NCBI RefSeq assembly: GCF_016464365.1
Contig: NZ_JADCUC010000007.1
Span: 62,001-126,000, forward strand
Length of the DNA stretch: 64,000 nt
Origin: Sandaracinobacteroides hominis
GTDB lineage: Bacteria; Pseudomonadota; Alphaproteobacteria; Sphingomonadales; Sphingomonadaceae
Direction: 5' to 3'
Of this stretch, positions 44,057 to 52,433 are shown piece by piece. The translations under genes were made by a program, and so were the position numbers. A model generated the notes under the pieces. That model was given only the letters and a program-made list of their open reading frames with translations, ran no database searches and had not been told where the DNA came from. Each line of letters begins with the position of its first letter. The stretch's first letter is position 1.

Positions 44057-47000
44057 ATGAATGAGGTGGCGACAGTGGAGACGGACATGCCGGAACGTGC
44101 GACCGCATCCGCCGCGCGCCGCTTTTCGCTGCCCTCCACCCGCATCCTCCTCCTCATCGCCGGCGTCCTTGCGCTGCTGCTCGCCCTCTATGCCGCCGCC
44201 GGCTATCTGTGGGCGCCCAGGCTGATCGAGGATCAGGCCAGGGCCTGGACGCGCGAGAATCTGAAACAGGATCTCGCCATCGGCGACGTGAAGGTCGATC
44301 CGTTCGGCTTCAAGGTCGACATGTCCGGCATCGCCATCCCGGCTGCAGAGCCGATGGTTTCCGTTCGCCGGCTGCATCTCGATTTTGCCATCGGCTCGAT
44401 CTTCTCCGACTCCTACCGCTTCGACGAGGTGCTGTTCGAAGGGCCGCAGGTGAAGGCGATTGTCCAGCCCGACGGCAAGCTGAACCTGCTGAAGCTGGTG
44501 CCGCCTCCCAATCCGGACCCGTTCCCGCCGGTGCTGATCGCCGACCTTCGGATCACCGACGGCGCCGCCTATCTCGCCGACCTGTCCAAGGCCAACAAGC
44601 CCGATACCCGCCTCACCCTCTCCAGCTTCGACCTGCAGAACCTGCACACCACCCGCGACGAGGGCGGCAATTTGCGGCTGGAGGGCGTCAGCGACGAGAA
44701 GGAGGAGTTCGTCTGGATCGGCAAGGTGTCGATGGCGCCCATCGCCTCGTCGGGAGGGCTCGCCATCCGCAACCTGCAGGCCAGCAGCGTGCAGAAGTTC
44801 GCCGGAGATCTGATGCCCGTCGTGCTCAACAGCGGCCGCATCGACCTCGATCTGTCCTACCTCGCCTCTTATGGCGACAAGGGAACGCATCTGTCCGCCA
44901 CGCTGCCGAAGCTCGGCCTGACCGCGCTGAACGTCGGCGGCCGTCCGGAACTCTATCATGCCGATACCGACTTTGGCCGCGTCGACATCAAGGGCATCAG
45001 GTTCACCGCAGCCATCCCGCCCGGCGGCGAGATGGCCACCACGGCTGCCGTTGGCGGAATCGCCGTTCGCGATATCAAGATGGTCGGCACCGGCCCCGCC
45101 AAGGGAGAAGCCGCGACGCTGAAGTCGGCCGATGTCGAGGGGATCAACGTCGTCCCGGCCACCTCCGCCTTGTCGATCGGCGCCATCCGGCTGGCGGGTC
45201 TGGACGTGGCCACCACCCGAGCGCCAGACGGCACGATCGGCCTGATGCGGATCCTGCCGCCGGCGCGGGAAGCCAGGAAGGGTGTCGCTTCTGCCGGCTA
45301 TCCCGCCATCGGCGAGTTCAGCCTGACGGACGCGAAGCTGAAACTTGCCGATCATGCGGTGAAGCCCGCTTCGACCTGGACCATCGCCCCGCTTACCGTT
45401 ACGGCGCGCGGGCAGGACGGCAAGCTGGACGGGCCGCTGAAGCTGAGCGTGAACGGCAAGCTGAACGGTGCCACCGCCTTTTCCGCCACCGGAGACGTGA
45501 GCCCCGCCACCCCGAGCGCCGATCTTGCCGTGAAGATGGCCGGATTCCCGCTGAAGGCGGGCGTTCCCTATACCATCGATTTCCCGGCGCTGGAGATCGT
45601 CTCCGGCACGGCCAGCGCCGACGGCCGCCTGCGCTACAGCCCGAAGGCAATGGGCTATACCGGCAATGCCAGCATCGACAATCTGCAGCTGATCGAGACC
45701 TTCGGCCGCTCCGACCTCGTCGCGTGGAAGCGGCTGGCGCTGGCCGGCATCGACGCGACGCCGAAGAGGGTGCTGGTGGAGCGCGCCAGCCTGTCCGGCC
45801 CGGCCACCACGGTCGTCATCCTCCCTGATGGCACGATGAACTTCCAGCGCCTCGTCACCATGAACCCGGAGCCGGTTGTGGTGCCGCAGGCGGGCGTCGA
45901 GGCCGCCAAGCCCAAACTCACCCGCGCGCAACGGCGTGAGATAGCGAGCCGCGAGGAGGCCGAGAAGCAGGCGACAGCGGCCAAGGCCCGCGCCGCGCTG
46001 GCAGCCCCCGTCGTCGAGCCGGCCATCCCCGTCACCGTGAAGCGGCTCAGCATCGACGGCGGCACGCTGGACTTTGCCGACTATTCGCTTCGCCCCAACT
46101 TCGCCGCCAAGGTGCAGGGCGTCGGCGGCACTGTCACCAACGTCTCCAACAGCCCGCGCGCCGTCGCCAGGCTGGATCTTGGCGGCTTCGTCATCGACAA
46201 ATTCTCCCCGGTGACGATCAAGGGCGAGATGACGCCGATGCAATATGATCGCCGCACACAAGTCGACATGGCCTTCCGCAACATCGAACTGCCGGTCTTC
46301 AACCCCTATTCCGGCCGCTGGGCCGGCTATTCCATCGCCAAGGGCAAGCTGACGACGGAGCTGAGCTATACCATCGACAACCGGGCGCTGGACGCGAAGC
46401 ACCATATCATCATCGACCAGCTGGAATGGGGCGAAGCTACCGACAGCAAGGAAAAGGTCGGCCTGCCGGTAAAGTTCATCACCTCGCTGATGAAGGACAA
46501 GAATGGCGTCATCGACCTGGAGGTCCCCGTTACCGGAACGCTGGACGACCCCAGCTTCAAGATCGGCCCGATCATCTGGAAGATCATCGGCAACCTCTTC
46601 GCCAAGGCGCTGGCCGCCCCGTTCAAGCTGTTCGGCGGCGACAAGGAGGATGTGCAGTTCATCGATTTCGCCCCCGGATCGGCGGCGATTCCACCGGGCG
46701 TCGCGCCGAATTTCGCCACCATCTCCAAGGGGCTGGGCGAAAAGCCCGAACTCCGTCTCGACATCCCCTCCGGCCCCGGCCTGCCGCTCGATGCACAGGG
46801 CCTCGCCGACCAGAAGATCGCCGCCGCCGCCATGCCGAAAACGGTGAAGAAGGGCGAGACACCGGACATGTCGACGATGGACCTCGCCACCCGCCACGAC
46901 CGGCTGAAGGATCTCTACAAGGCCCGATACAAGAAGGGCCCCGAGTTCCCCGCCGGCCCCGAAGGCGAAGACAAGGAGGCGCGTCGCAGCCGCGAAGTGG

Positions 47001-47209
47001 AGTGGCTGATGGTCGAGCTGCGCAAATCCTTCGCGCCCACGGCCGAGGAACTCGCGGCATTGGGCAAGGCGCGTGCAGAGGCTGTCCGCCTGGCCCTGCT
47101 GGAGGGGGAGAACAAGGTCGACCCGGCCCGGGTCTTCCTTTCGGGCCGCGATTCCGCCACCGAGAAGGACGGCAAGGCGCGGATGGAACTGAAACTGGAA
47201 GGCAGCTGA
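44057..47209 (+). CDS. DUF748 (AsmA-like) envelope protein
   Basis: A 1050-residue protein. A single N-terminal membrane anchor (ILLLIAGVLALLLALYAAAG, near residues 35-55) is followed by a very long periplasmic beta-rich region with an AsmA-like start (GDVKVDPFGFKVDMSGIAIP). DUF748 segments include DFGRVDIKGIRF and a conserved C-terminal RAEAVRLALLEGENKVDPARVF. A charged helical insert (AQRREIASREEAEKQATAAK) interrupts the middle. AsmA-like proteins are thought to bridge the periplasm in lipid movement. It is followed after 44 nt by a patatin/Omp85 protein, which also fits an envelope-lipid theme. Confidence 0.85.
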   Translation: MNEVATVETDMPERATASAARRFSLPSTRILLLIAGVLALLLALYAAAGYLWAPRLIEDQARAWTRENLKQDLAIGDVKVDPFGFKVDMSGIAIPAAEPMVSVRRLHLDFAIGSIFSDSYRFDEVLFEGPQVKAIVQPDGKLNLLKLVPPPNPDPFPPVLIADLRITDGAAYLADLSKANKPDTRLTLSSFDLQNLHTTRDEGGNLRLEGVSDEKEEFVWIGKVSMAPIASSGGLAIRNLQASSVQKFAGDLMPVVLNSGRIDLDLSYLASYGDKGTHLSATLPKLGLTALNVGGRPELYHADTDFGRVDIKGIRFTAAIPPGGEMATTAAVGGIAVRDIKMVGTGPAKGEAATLKSADVEGINVVPATSALSIGAIRLAGLDVATTRAPDGTIGLMRILPPAREARKGVASAGYPAIGEFSLTDAKLKLADHAVKPASTWTIAPLTVTARGQDGKLDGPLKLSVNGKLNGATAFSATGDVSPATPSADLAVKMAGFPLKAGVPYTIDFPALEIVSGTASADGRLRYSPKAMGYTGNASIDNLQLIETFGRSDLVAWKRLALAGIDATPKRVLVERASLSGPATTVVILPDGTMNFQRLVTMNPEPVVVPQAGVEAAKPKLTRAQRREIASREEAEKQATAAKARAALAAPVVEPAIPVTVKRLSIDGGTLDFADYSLRPNFAAKVQGVGGTVTNVSNSPRAVARLDLGGFVIDKFSPVTIKGEMTPMQYDRRTQVDMAFRNIELPVFNPYSGRWAGYSIAKGKLTTELSYTIDNRALDAKHHIIIDQLEWGEATDSKEKVGLPVKFITSLMKDKNGVIDLEVPVTGTLDDPSFKIGPIIWKIIGNLFAKALAAPFKLFGGDKEDVQFIDFAPGSAAIPPGVAPNFATISKGLGEKPELRLDIPSGPGLPLDAQGLADQKIAAAAMPKTVKKGETPDMSTMDLATRHDRLKDLYKARYKKGPEFPAGPEGEDKEARRSREVEWLMVELRKSFAPTAEELAALGKARAEAVRLALLEGENKVDPARVFLSGRDSATEKDGKARMELKLEGS

Positions 47210-47253
47210 GAATCCCGTTTCGCAACTGCAACAACCGCACTAGGAAGGGAGTC

Positions 47254-49536
47254 ATGCTGCGCGCGATCCTCACGATTCTTGCCGTGACCCTCGCGCTTCC
47301 CGCATTTGCCCAGACGGCCCAGCCGCCCGAACCGCAAGATCGACCGCGCATCGGCCTTGTGCTGGGCGGCGGCGGCGCCCGCGGCTTTGCCCATGTTGGC
47401 GTGCTGCAGGTGCTGGAGGAGAACCGGATCCCGGTCGACGTCATCTCCGGCACCAGCATGGGTGCGGTGGTGGGCAGCCTCTATGCCTCGGGCAAGGACG
47501 CGCAGCAGCTGACAGCCATCACCGAAGAGATCCCCTGGACCACTGTCTTCAACGACGACATCCCGCGCGAACGCCTGCCTTTCCGCCGCAAGCGCGACGA
47601 GCGCGACGTGCTGATCGATTACCGCATCTCCTTCGACAACCGTGGGCTGGTGCTGCCCAAGGGCGTGCTGCGCGGGCAGGAGCTGTTCCTGACGCTGGCC
47701 GAATATCTGGCCCCCGCCCGTGGCGTCTCCGATTTCGATCATCTGGCGCTGCCGTTCCGCGCCGTCGCCACCAACATCGAGACGGGCGAGGCCGTGGTGC
47801 TGGGCAATGGCGACATCGCCACCGCCGTCTTCGCCTCGATGTCGGTGCCCGGTGGCCTTCCGCCGGTCGAGCGCGACGGCATGCTGCTTGTCGACGGCAT
47901 GATCGCCGACAATCTGCCGATCGACACGGCGCGGCAACTGGGAGCCGAGCGGTTGATCGTCGTCAATGTCGGCACGCCTTTGCGCACCCGCGACCGCATC
48001 ACGAGTTTCGTCTCGGTACTGGACCAGATGCAGCTGCTGCTGGGCCGCGAGAGCGTCGAGCGCGGCATCGCCAGCCTGTCGCCGGCCGATGTCCTCATCC
48101 TGCCGGACCAGCCGGACATCAGCTCCACGGCGTTCGAACGCAGCGTCGACGGAATCGCCGCCGGCCGCAAGGCGGCCCTTGCCATGCTCGACAAGCTGAA
48201 GCCCTACCAGCTCTCGGAAGCCGATTGGCGGGCGTATATCGCCGCCCGCGCCGCCCGCGCGCCGCGCTATGCGCCGACGCTCGATTTCGTGCACATCGTC
48301 AACAACTCCGACATCCCCAGCGAGAAGATCACGGGGATGGTCAGTGCCCGCTCCGGCGAACCGCTGGATGCGCGGAAGATGACCGAGGACCTGCAGAATA
48401 TCTATGCGCTGGGTGGCTTCCGCAGCGTCCGCTACGATATCGGCCCCGCCACCACCGAAGAAGGCACAACTGCCGACGGTCGGCCTGCCATCACCACCTC
48501 CAAGGGCGGCGGAACGCCCGAAGGCAGGCTGCCGTTGGGCGAAGGCGTCACCATCCGCGCCGAGGGCGATCCGACATCGGCCAACTGGATGCAGTTCGGG
48601 CTGGGCATCACCACCGATTTCAACCGCATCTCCTCCATCCGCATCGGCGCCTCCTATACCGACCGCAACTTTGCCGGCACCGGCGCGGAATGGCGCACGG
48701 ATGTCCGCGTCGGCTCTGACCTTCTGTTCTCGACCGGGCTCTACAAGGAATGGGGCCGCTTCTTCGGCGAAGTCACGCCCTATTGGTCGCGCATAGACAC
48801 TTTCTTCTACATCAATGGCGAAGCCGCCCTCCAGGTCCGCGACTCGCGCGTCGGCAGCACGTTCGAAGCCGGCTATCTGTTCGGCAACTGGGGCGAGCTG
48901 CGCACCGGAATCAACGTCGCCGCGGTCGATCTGGACGTGATCGTCGGCGCCCCGCTGGTGGGCGACTTTGACGGGCAGACCGACCTCAGCTGGCGAACGC
49001 GGTTCACCGCCGACAAGCTCGACAGCCTGGATTTCCCGACGAGGGGTGTTTTCGCGCAGGCCTCCTACACCGATCACAGCAACCTCTTCGGCGGCGATCT
49101 CGATTATAACAGCGTCACCGCCAAGGTGCAGAAGCCGTTCAGCTGGGGCCGCAACACCATTCTCTTCGGCGGCGAGATCGGGCTCACCACCGATGGCAAT
49201 GGGCGCTCGCTGGCCGATTTCCGCCTTGGCGGTTTTCTGAATCTGTCGGGCCTCGAGCCGAACGAGCTGATCGGCCGCCACAAGATCCTCGGCCGCGCCA
49301 TCTTTTATCACCGGCTGTCCGAAGTCGCGCCGATCCTCAACGTGCCGGTCTATCTTGGGGGCTCCGTCGAGGTTGGCAACACCTGGATCGCGCTCGAAGA
49401 TGTCGGGCTCGACAGTCTGCGACCGGCTGGCAGCCTGTTCGTCGGCGCAGACACGCCGCTGGGGCCGGCCTTCCTTGCCGCCGGTCTCGCCCGGGGCAAC
49501 GGCGCCTTTTACCTGATCCTTGGCCGGGTGTTCTGA
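47254..49536 (+). CDS. Patatin-like phospholipase fused to POTRA/Omp85-type barrel (PlpD-like)
   Basis: A 760-residue outer-membrane protein with a signal peptide (MLRAILTILAVTLALPAFAQ). The patatin domain has the oxyanion loop GGGGARGFAHVGV, the nucleophile Ser in GTSMGA and the Asp of the dyad in LLVDGMIADN. A POTRA-like unit follows (LDFVHIVNNSDIPSEKI, NIYALGGFRSVRYDI), then a C-terminal beta barrel ending in GAFYLILGRVF, a Phe-ended outer-membrane signal. This plan matches type Vd (PlpD-like) systems, where the phospholipase is exposed or released. It lacks a long linker. GGAAGGGA precedes the ATG. Confidence 0.92.
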   Translation: MLRAILTILAVTLALPAFAQTAQPPEPQDRPRIGLVLGGGGARGFAHVGVLQVLEENRIPVDVISGTSMGAVVGSLYASGKDAQQLTAITEEIPWTTVFNDDIPRERLPFRRKRDERDVLIDYRISFDNRGLVLPKGVLRGQELFLTLAEYLAPARGVSDFDHLALPFRAVATNIETGEAVVLGNGDIATAVFASMSVPGGLPPVERDGMLLVDGMIADNLPIDTARQLGAERLIVVNVGTPLRTRDRITSFVSVLDQMQLLLGRESVERGIASLSPADVLILPDQPDISSTAFERSVDGIAAGRKAALAMLDKLKPYQLSEADWRAYIAARAARAPRYAPTLDFVHIVNNSDIPSEKITGMVSARSGEPLDARKMTEDLQNIYALGGFRSVRYDIGPATTEEGTTADGRPAITTSKGGGTPEGRLPLGEGVTIRAEGDPTSANWMQFGLGITTDFNRISSIRIGASYTDRNFAGTGAEWRTDVRVGSDLLFSTGLYKEWGRFFGEVTPYWSRIDTFFYINGEAALQVRDSRVGSTFEAGYLFGNWGELRTGINVAAVDLDVIVGAPLVGDFDGQTDLSWRTRFTADKLDSLDFPTRGVFAQASYTDHSNLFGGDLDYNSVTAKVQKPFSWGRNTILFGGEIGLTTDGNGRSLADFRLGGFLNLSGLEPNELIGRHKILGRAIFYHRLSEVAPILNVPVYLGGSVEVGNTWIALEDVGLDSLRPAGSLFVGADTPLGPAFLAAGLARGNGAFYLILGRVF

Positions 49537-49579
49537 CCGCGGCTTTCCAACGAGGCTATATCCGGCCATAACCATCGCC

Positions 49580-50338
49580 ATGCTGCGCCGGATCTTTCTC
49601 GCCCTGCTGCTTCTGGTTGCCGCCCCAGCGATCGCGCAGGCCCCGCCTGCCGTCGCCGCAGCCGCCAGCCTGCGCTATACCCTCGACGAAGCCGCCGCCG
49701 CCTTCGCCCGCGACACCGGCAAATCTGTGCGGATCACCTATGCCGCGTCGGGCAATCTGGTGCAGCAGATCCAGAACGGCGCGCCCTACCAGCTCTTCCT
49801 CTCCGCCGACGAGGCGCATGTGTTCAAGCTGGCCGAGCAGAAACTGGCCGTCGATCGCGGCACCGCCTATGCCGTCGGCCGCCTCGCCCTTGTCGCCCCA
49901 CCCGGCTCCCGGCTGGTGGTCGATCCCAAGCTGAAGGGTCTTACCCGCGCGCTCACCGACGGCAGCCTGAAAAAACTGGCCATCGCCAACCCCGAAACCG
50001 CCCCCTATGGCACCCGCACCCGCGAAGTGCTGCAGCGACTGGAGCTGTGGAAGCTCGCCCAGCCCAGGCTGGTGGTGGGCGAGAATATCGGACAGGCCTT
50101 CCAGTTCGCTACCACCGGCGGCGCCGACGGCGGCTTTGTCTCGCTTTCGCTCGTCCTAAGCCCGGGCTTCAAGGGCCGCTATGCCGTCGTCAACGACAGC
50201 TGGCACCAGCCGCTGGTGCAGCGCATGGTGCTGCTGAAGGGCGCCGGCGCCGATGCCCGCGCCTTTCACGACTGGCTGCTCGGCCCGAAAGGGCAGGCCG
50301 TTCTCAGCCGTTACGGCTACAGTCCGCCCCCACGCTAG
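49580..50338 (+). CDS. modA: Molybdate ABC transporter substrate-binding protein
   Basis: A 252-residue periplasmic binding protein with signal MLRRIFLALLLLVAAPAIAQ. ModA motifs are AAASLRYTLDEAAAAF, ITYAASGNLVQQI and YQLFLSADEAHVFKL, with Ser residues placed to bind the oxyanion, and ANPETAPYGTRTREVL in the second lobe. First gene of modABC; the gap to modB is 16 nt. It supplies molybdate for cofactor-dependent enzymes such as the large subunit at 13.7-16.0 kb. No ModE-type repeat was found upstream. Confidence 0.92.
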   Translation: MLRRIFLALLLLVAAPAIAQAPPAVAAAASLRYTLDEAAAAFARDTGKSVRITYAASGNLVQQIQNGAPYQLFLSADEAHVFKLAEQKLAVDRGTAYAVGRLALVAPPGSRLVVDPKLKGLTRALTDGSLKKLAIANPETAPYGTRTREVLQRLELWKLAQPRLVVGENIGQAFQFATTGGADGGFVSLSLVLSPGFKGRYAVVNDSWHQPLVQRMVLLKGAGADARAFHDWLLGPKGQAVLSRYGYSPPPR

Positions 50339-50354
50339 TGGCCCCGCCGCTCTG

Positions 50355-51023
50355 ATGGACTGGCAAGCGCTCGCCCTTTCGCTGCGGCTCGGCCTGTTCA
50401 CGGTCCTGCTGCTGTTGCCCCCCGCGATCCTGCTCGGCCGCTGGCTTGCCGTCACCAGCTGGCGCGGCAAGCCCTTCATCGAGGCGCTCGTCGTCCTCCC
50501 GCTGGTGCTGCCGCCCACCGTTCTGGGCTTCTACCTGCTCGCTGCAATGGGCCCGCATTCCCCCGTCGGCCAGCTCTGGACCCAGCTCTTCGGCCAGGGC
50601 CTCGCCTTCAGCTTTCCCGGCATCCTCGCCGCCTCGATCCTCGTCAACATCCCCTTTGCCGTGCAGCCGGCCCAGCGCGCCTTCGAAGCCGTCGGACAGG
50701 ATCTCCGCCACGCGGCAGCCACCTGCGGCCTCTCCCCCCTCGCCAGCTTCCGGCAGATCGAACTGCCGCTCGCGGCGCCCGGAATCCTCACCGGCGCCGT
50801 CCTCGCCTTCGCCCACACGCTGGGCGAATTCGGCGTCGTGCTGATGGTTGGCGGCGCCATCCCCGGCGAAACGAAAACCCTCGCGCTCAGCATCTACGAT
50901 CGTGTGCAGGCGCTGGACAACGCCGCCGCCGCCAGCATGTCGGCGCTGCTCCTCGCCATCTCGCTGACCGCCGTCGCCCTCACCTTTGCCCTCAGCCGAA
51001 AGCGACCCAATGTCGGGGCTTGA
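50355..51023 (+). CDS. modB: Molybdate ABC transporter permease
   Basis: A 222-residue inner-membrane permease with five to six hydrophobic segments. ModB motifs: VLPLVLPPTVLGFYLL, the EAA-like loop AAATCGLSPLASFRQIELPLAAPGI, and FAHTLGEFGVVLMVGG. GEFG and IPGETKTL are typical of molybdate permeases. It overlaps modC by 14 nt. Confidence 0.93.
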   Translation: MDWQALALSLRLGLFTVLLLLPPAILLGRWLAVTSWRGKPFIEALVVLPLVLPPTVLGFYLLAAMGPHSPVGQLWTQLFGQGLAFSFPGILAASILVNIPFAVQPAQRAFEAVGQDLRHAAATCGLSPLASFRQIELPLAAPGILTGAVLAFAHTLGEFGVVLMVGGAIPGETKTLALSIYDRVQALDNAAAASMSALLLAISLTAVALTFALSRKRPNVGA

Positions 51024-51699
51024 TCTCGCGCTGCGGGCGACCACGCCGGTCCCGCTGGACCTCGCTCTCACGGTCGCCCCCGGCGAAATCCTAGCGCTCA
51101 TCGGCCGCTCCGGCGCCGGCAAATCCAGCATCCTGAAGGCCATCGCCGGTCTGCTTCCCGGCGGCAGCGGCCACATCCGCGTCAACGGCGAAAGCTGGTT
51201 CGACAGCGACGCCGGCATCCGCCTCTCCCCACACCGCCGCCGCCTCGGCTATCTCTTCCAGAACTACGCCCTCTTCCCGCACAAGACCGCGCTCGAGAAT
51301 GTCATGGCCGCCGCGCCGGACGAAACCGCCGCGCGCCGCCTGCTCGCCGCCGTCCAGCTCGGCGACCTGAAAAACCGCCGCCCCGCCCAACTCTCCGGCG
51401 GCCAGCAACAACGCGTGGCGCTGGCCCGCGCCCTCGCCCGCGAACCCAGGCTCCTCCTCCTCGACGAGCCCTTCTCCGCCGTCGACCGCCCCACCCGCCG
51501 GGCGCTGGCGCAAACCATCCGCGACCTGCGCGCGAGCCTCGATATGCCGGTGATCCTCGTCACCCACGACATCGAAGACGCCGCCCACCTTGCCGACCGC
51601 ATCGCGATCCTGGAGGCGGGGCGGATCGTGCAGTGTGGGCCTACTGCGGAGGTGATCGCGCGCCCGGCGTCGGAGTTGGTGCGCGATCTGGTTGCCTGA
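51010..51699 (+). CDS. modC: Molybdate ABC transporter ATP-binding protein, short form
   Basis: A 229-residue ATPase: Walker A LIGRSGAGKSS, Q-loop YLFQNYALFPH, signature AQLSGGQQQRVALARAL, Walker B LLLLDEPFSAVD and switch VILVTHDIEDA. It ends right after the nucleotide-binding domain, so the C-terminal TOBE molybdate-sensing domain of usual ModC (about 350 residues) is absent. Feedback by cytoplasmic molybdate through this domain would therefore be missing. Start inside the end of modB. Hairpin copy G begins 1 nt after the stop. Confidence 0.9.
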   Translation: MSGLDLALRATTPVPLDLALTVAPGEILALIGRSGAGKSSILKAIAGLLPGGSGHIRVNGESWFDSDAGIRLSPHRRRLGYLFQNYALFPHKTALENVMAAAPDETAARRLLAAVQLGDLKNRRPAQLSGGQQQRVALARALAREPRLLLLDEPFSAVDRPTRRALAQTIRDLRASLDMPVILVTHDIEDAAHLADRIAILEAGRIVQCGPTAEVIARPASELVRDLVA

Positions 51700-51700
51700 A

Positions 51701-51754
51701 GCCTCCGGCGGGCAGGGCTCTGCCCTGCACCCGGCAGGGGAATTTATCCCCTGC
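51701..51754. repeat. Intergenic hairpin element, copy G
   Basis: Head GCCTCCGGCGGGCAGGGC, 1 nt after the modC stop. Hairpins GCAGGGC/GCCCTGC (loop TCT, 51712-51728) and GCAGGGGA/TCCCCTGC (loop ATTTA, 51734-51754). Further on is CTTGATTGCCTGCGGCGC, the tail also seen after copy E. It forms an inverted pair with copy H around the SMR gene. Confidence 0.9.
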
Positions 51755-51820
51755 ACCCCAGCAATCTCTGCGTCATCCCGCGTAGGCGGGGGTCGACGCG
51801 TGGCTTGATTGCCTGCGGCG

Positions 51821-52141
51821 CTAGGAAGGCGATGACATCTTCATCAGCACCAGCCCGCCCACGATCAGCCCGGCAGCCGCAATCCGCATCGGCGTCGCCT
51901 GCTCCCCCAGCACCAGCACGCCGACGGCAAATGCGCCGACGGCGCCGATGCCGGTCCAGACCGTATAGGCTGTGCCCAGCGGCAGCGACCGCATGGCCAG
52001 CGAGAGCAAGCCAAAGCTTGCAAACATCGCGATCAGCGTGATCGCCGCAGCGCCGGGCTTCGTGAAGCCCTCCGATTGCTTCATGTAGAAGGCCCAGACG
52101 ACCTCAAGAACACCGGCGACGACAAGATAAACCCATGGCAT
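51821..52141 (-). CDS. Small multidrug resistance transporter, SugE/Gdx type
   Basis: A 106-residue four-helix transporter. MPWVYLVVAGVLEVVWAFYMKQSEGFT carries the conserved Glu in helix 1 (LEVVWAFYMKQSEGF), and TLIAMFASFGLLSLAMRSLP, LGTAYTVWTGIGAVGA and a final hydrophobic helix follow. The SEGFT and GLLSLAMRSLPLGTAYTVWTG pattern is nearer to guanidinium exporters (Gdx/SugE) than to EmrE-type drug pumps. AAGGAGG is ideally placed. The leader holds hairpins, one with an ACGG loop, which suggests guanidine sensing. It lies between inverted hairpin copies G and H. Confidence 0.88.
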   Translation of the reverse strand: MPWVYLVVAGVLEVVWAFYMKQSEGFTKPGAAAITLIAMFASFGLLSLAMRSLPLGTAYTVWTGIGAVGAFAVGVLVLGEQATPMRIAAAGLIVGGLVLMKMSSPS

Positions 52142-52166
52142 GGCAGCAGCCTCCTTCAGAAAGCCG

Positions 52167-52180
52167 CCGGGCCGTCCCGG
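52167..52180 (-). promoter_or_regulatory. ACGG-loop hairpin in the SMR gene leader
   Basis: On the sense strand CCGGG-ACGG-CCCGG forms a perfect 5-bp hairpin, 25 nt before the SMR start and about 12 nt before AAGGAGG. An ACGR loop in that place is a mark of guanidine-II (mini-ykkC) riboswitches. These need two such hairpins, and I find only this one; the upstream CCCC/GGGG stem (52190-52204) has another loop. So this is a weak candidate. Confidence 0.3.
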
Positions 52181-52325
52181 TCTTGAGCACCCCAAAGTCA
52201 GGGGACGGGAACGTGGTCACCGCGCCGCCGATGTAGGAAGCACCACCCCCCAAGTCAAACCAGCGCCGCAGGCAATCAACCCGAGCTGCCTAGCCGCCAG
52301 AAGCCCAATCAAAACTGAAAGGGGT

Positions 52326-52429
52326 GAAGGGGTCAAGACCCCTTCCGGGTTCCAAGGGCAGAGCCCTTGGGTTCTTGTTGGCCATCGCCTGATGGCGCTG
52401 GGCCGGCAAAGCCCTTGGCCGCCGGAGGC
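52326..52429. repeat. Intergenic hairpin element, copy H (reverse orientation)
   Basis: Stems GAAGGGGT/ACCCCTTC (52326-52345) and CAAGGGC/GCCCTTG (loop AGA, 52353-52369), then a related GGCAAAGCCCTTGG piece and the reversed head CCGCCGGAGGC just before the fghA stop. GCGCCGCAGGCAATCAA upstream (52263-52279) is the reverse of the tail after copy G. Confidence 0.85.
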
Positions 52430-52433
52430 CCGC

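Noticed and set aside
43856-46897. Upstream extension of the DUF4136 lipoprotein frame
   Set aside because: The part beyond 43855 is antisense to the DUF748 gene; the lipoprotein signal peptide begins exactly at 43855.
46915-49581. 888-codon minus-strand open frame
   Set aside because: Antisense to the patatin/Omp85 gene; no recognisable protein.
52142-52260. Guanidine-I or guanidine-III riboswitch
   Set aside because: The conserved cores of those classes, as I know them, are absent; only a guanidine-II-like single hairpin remains as a weak candidate.
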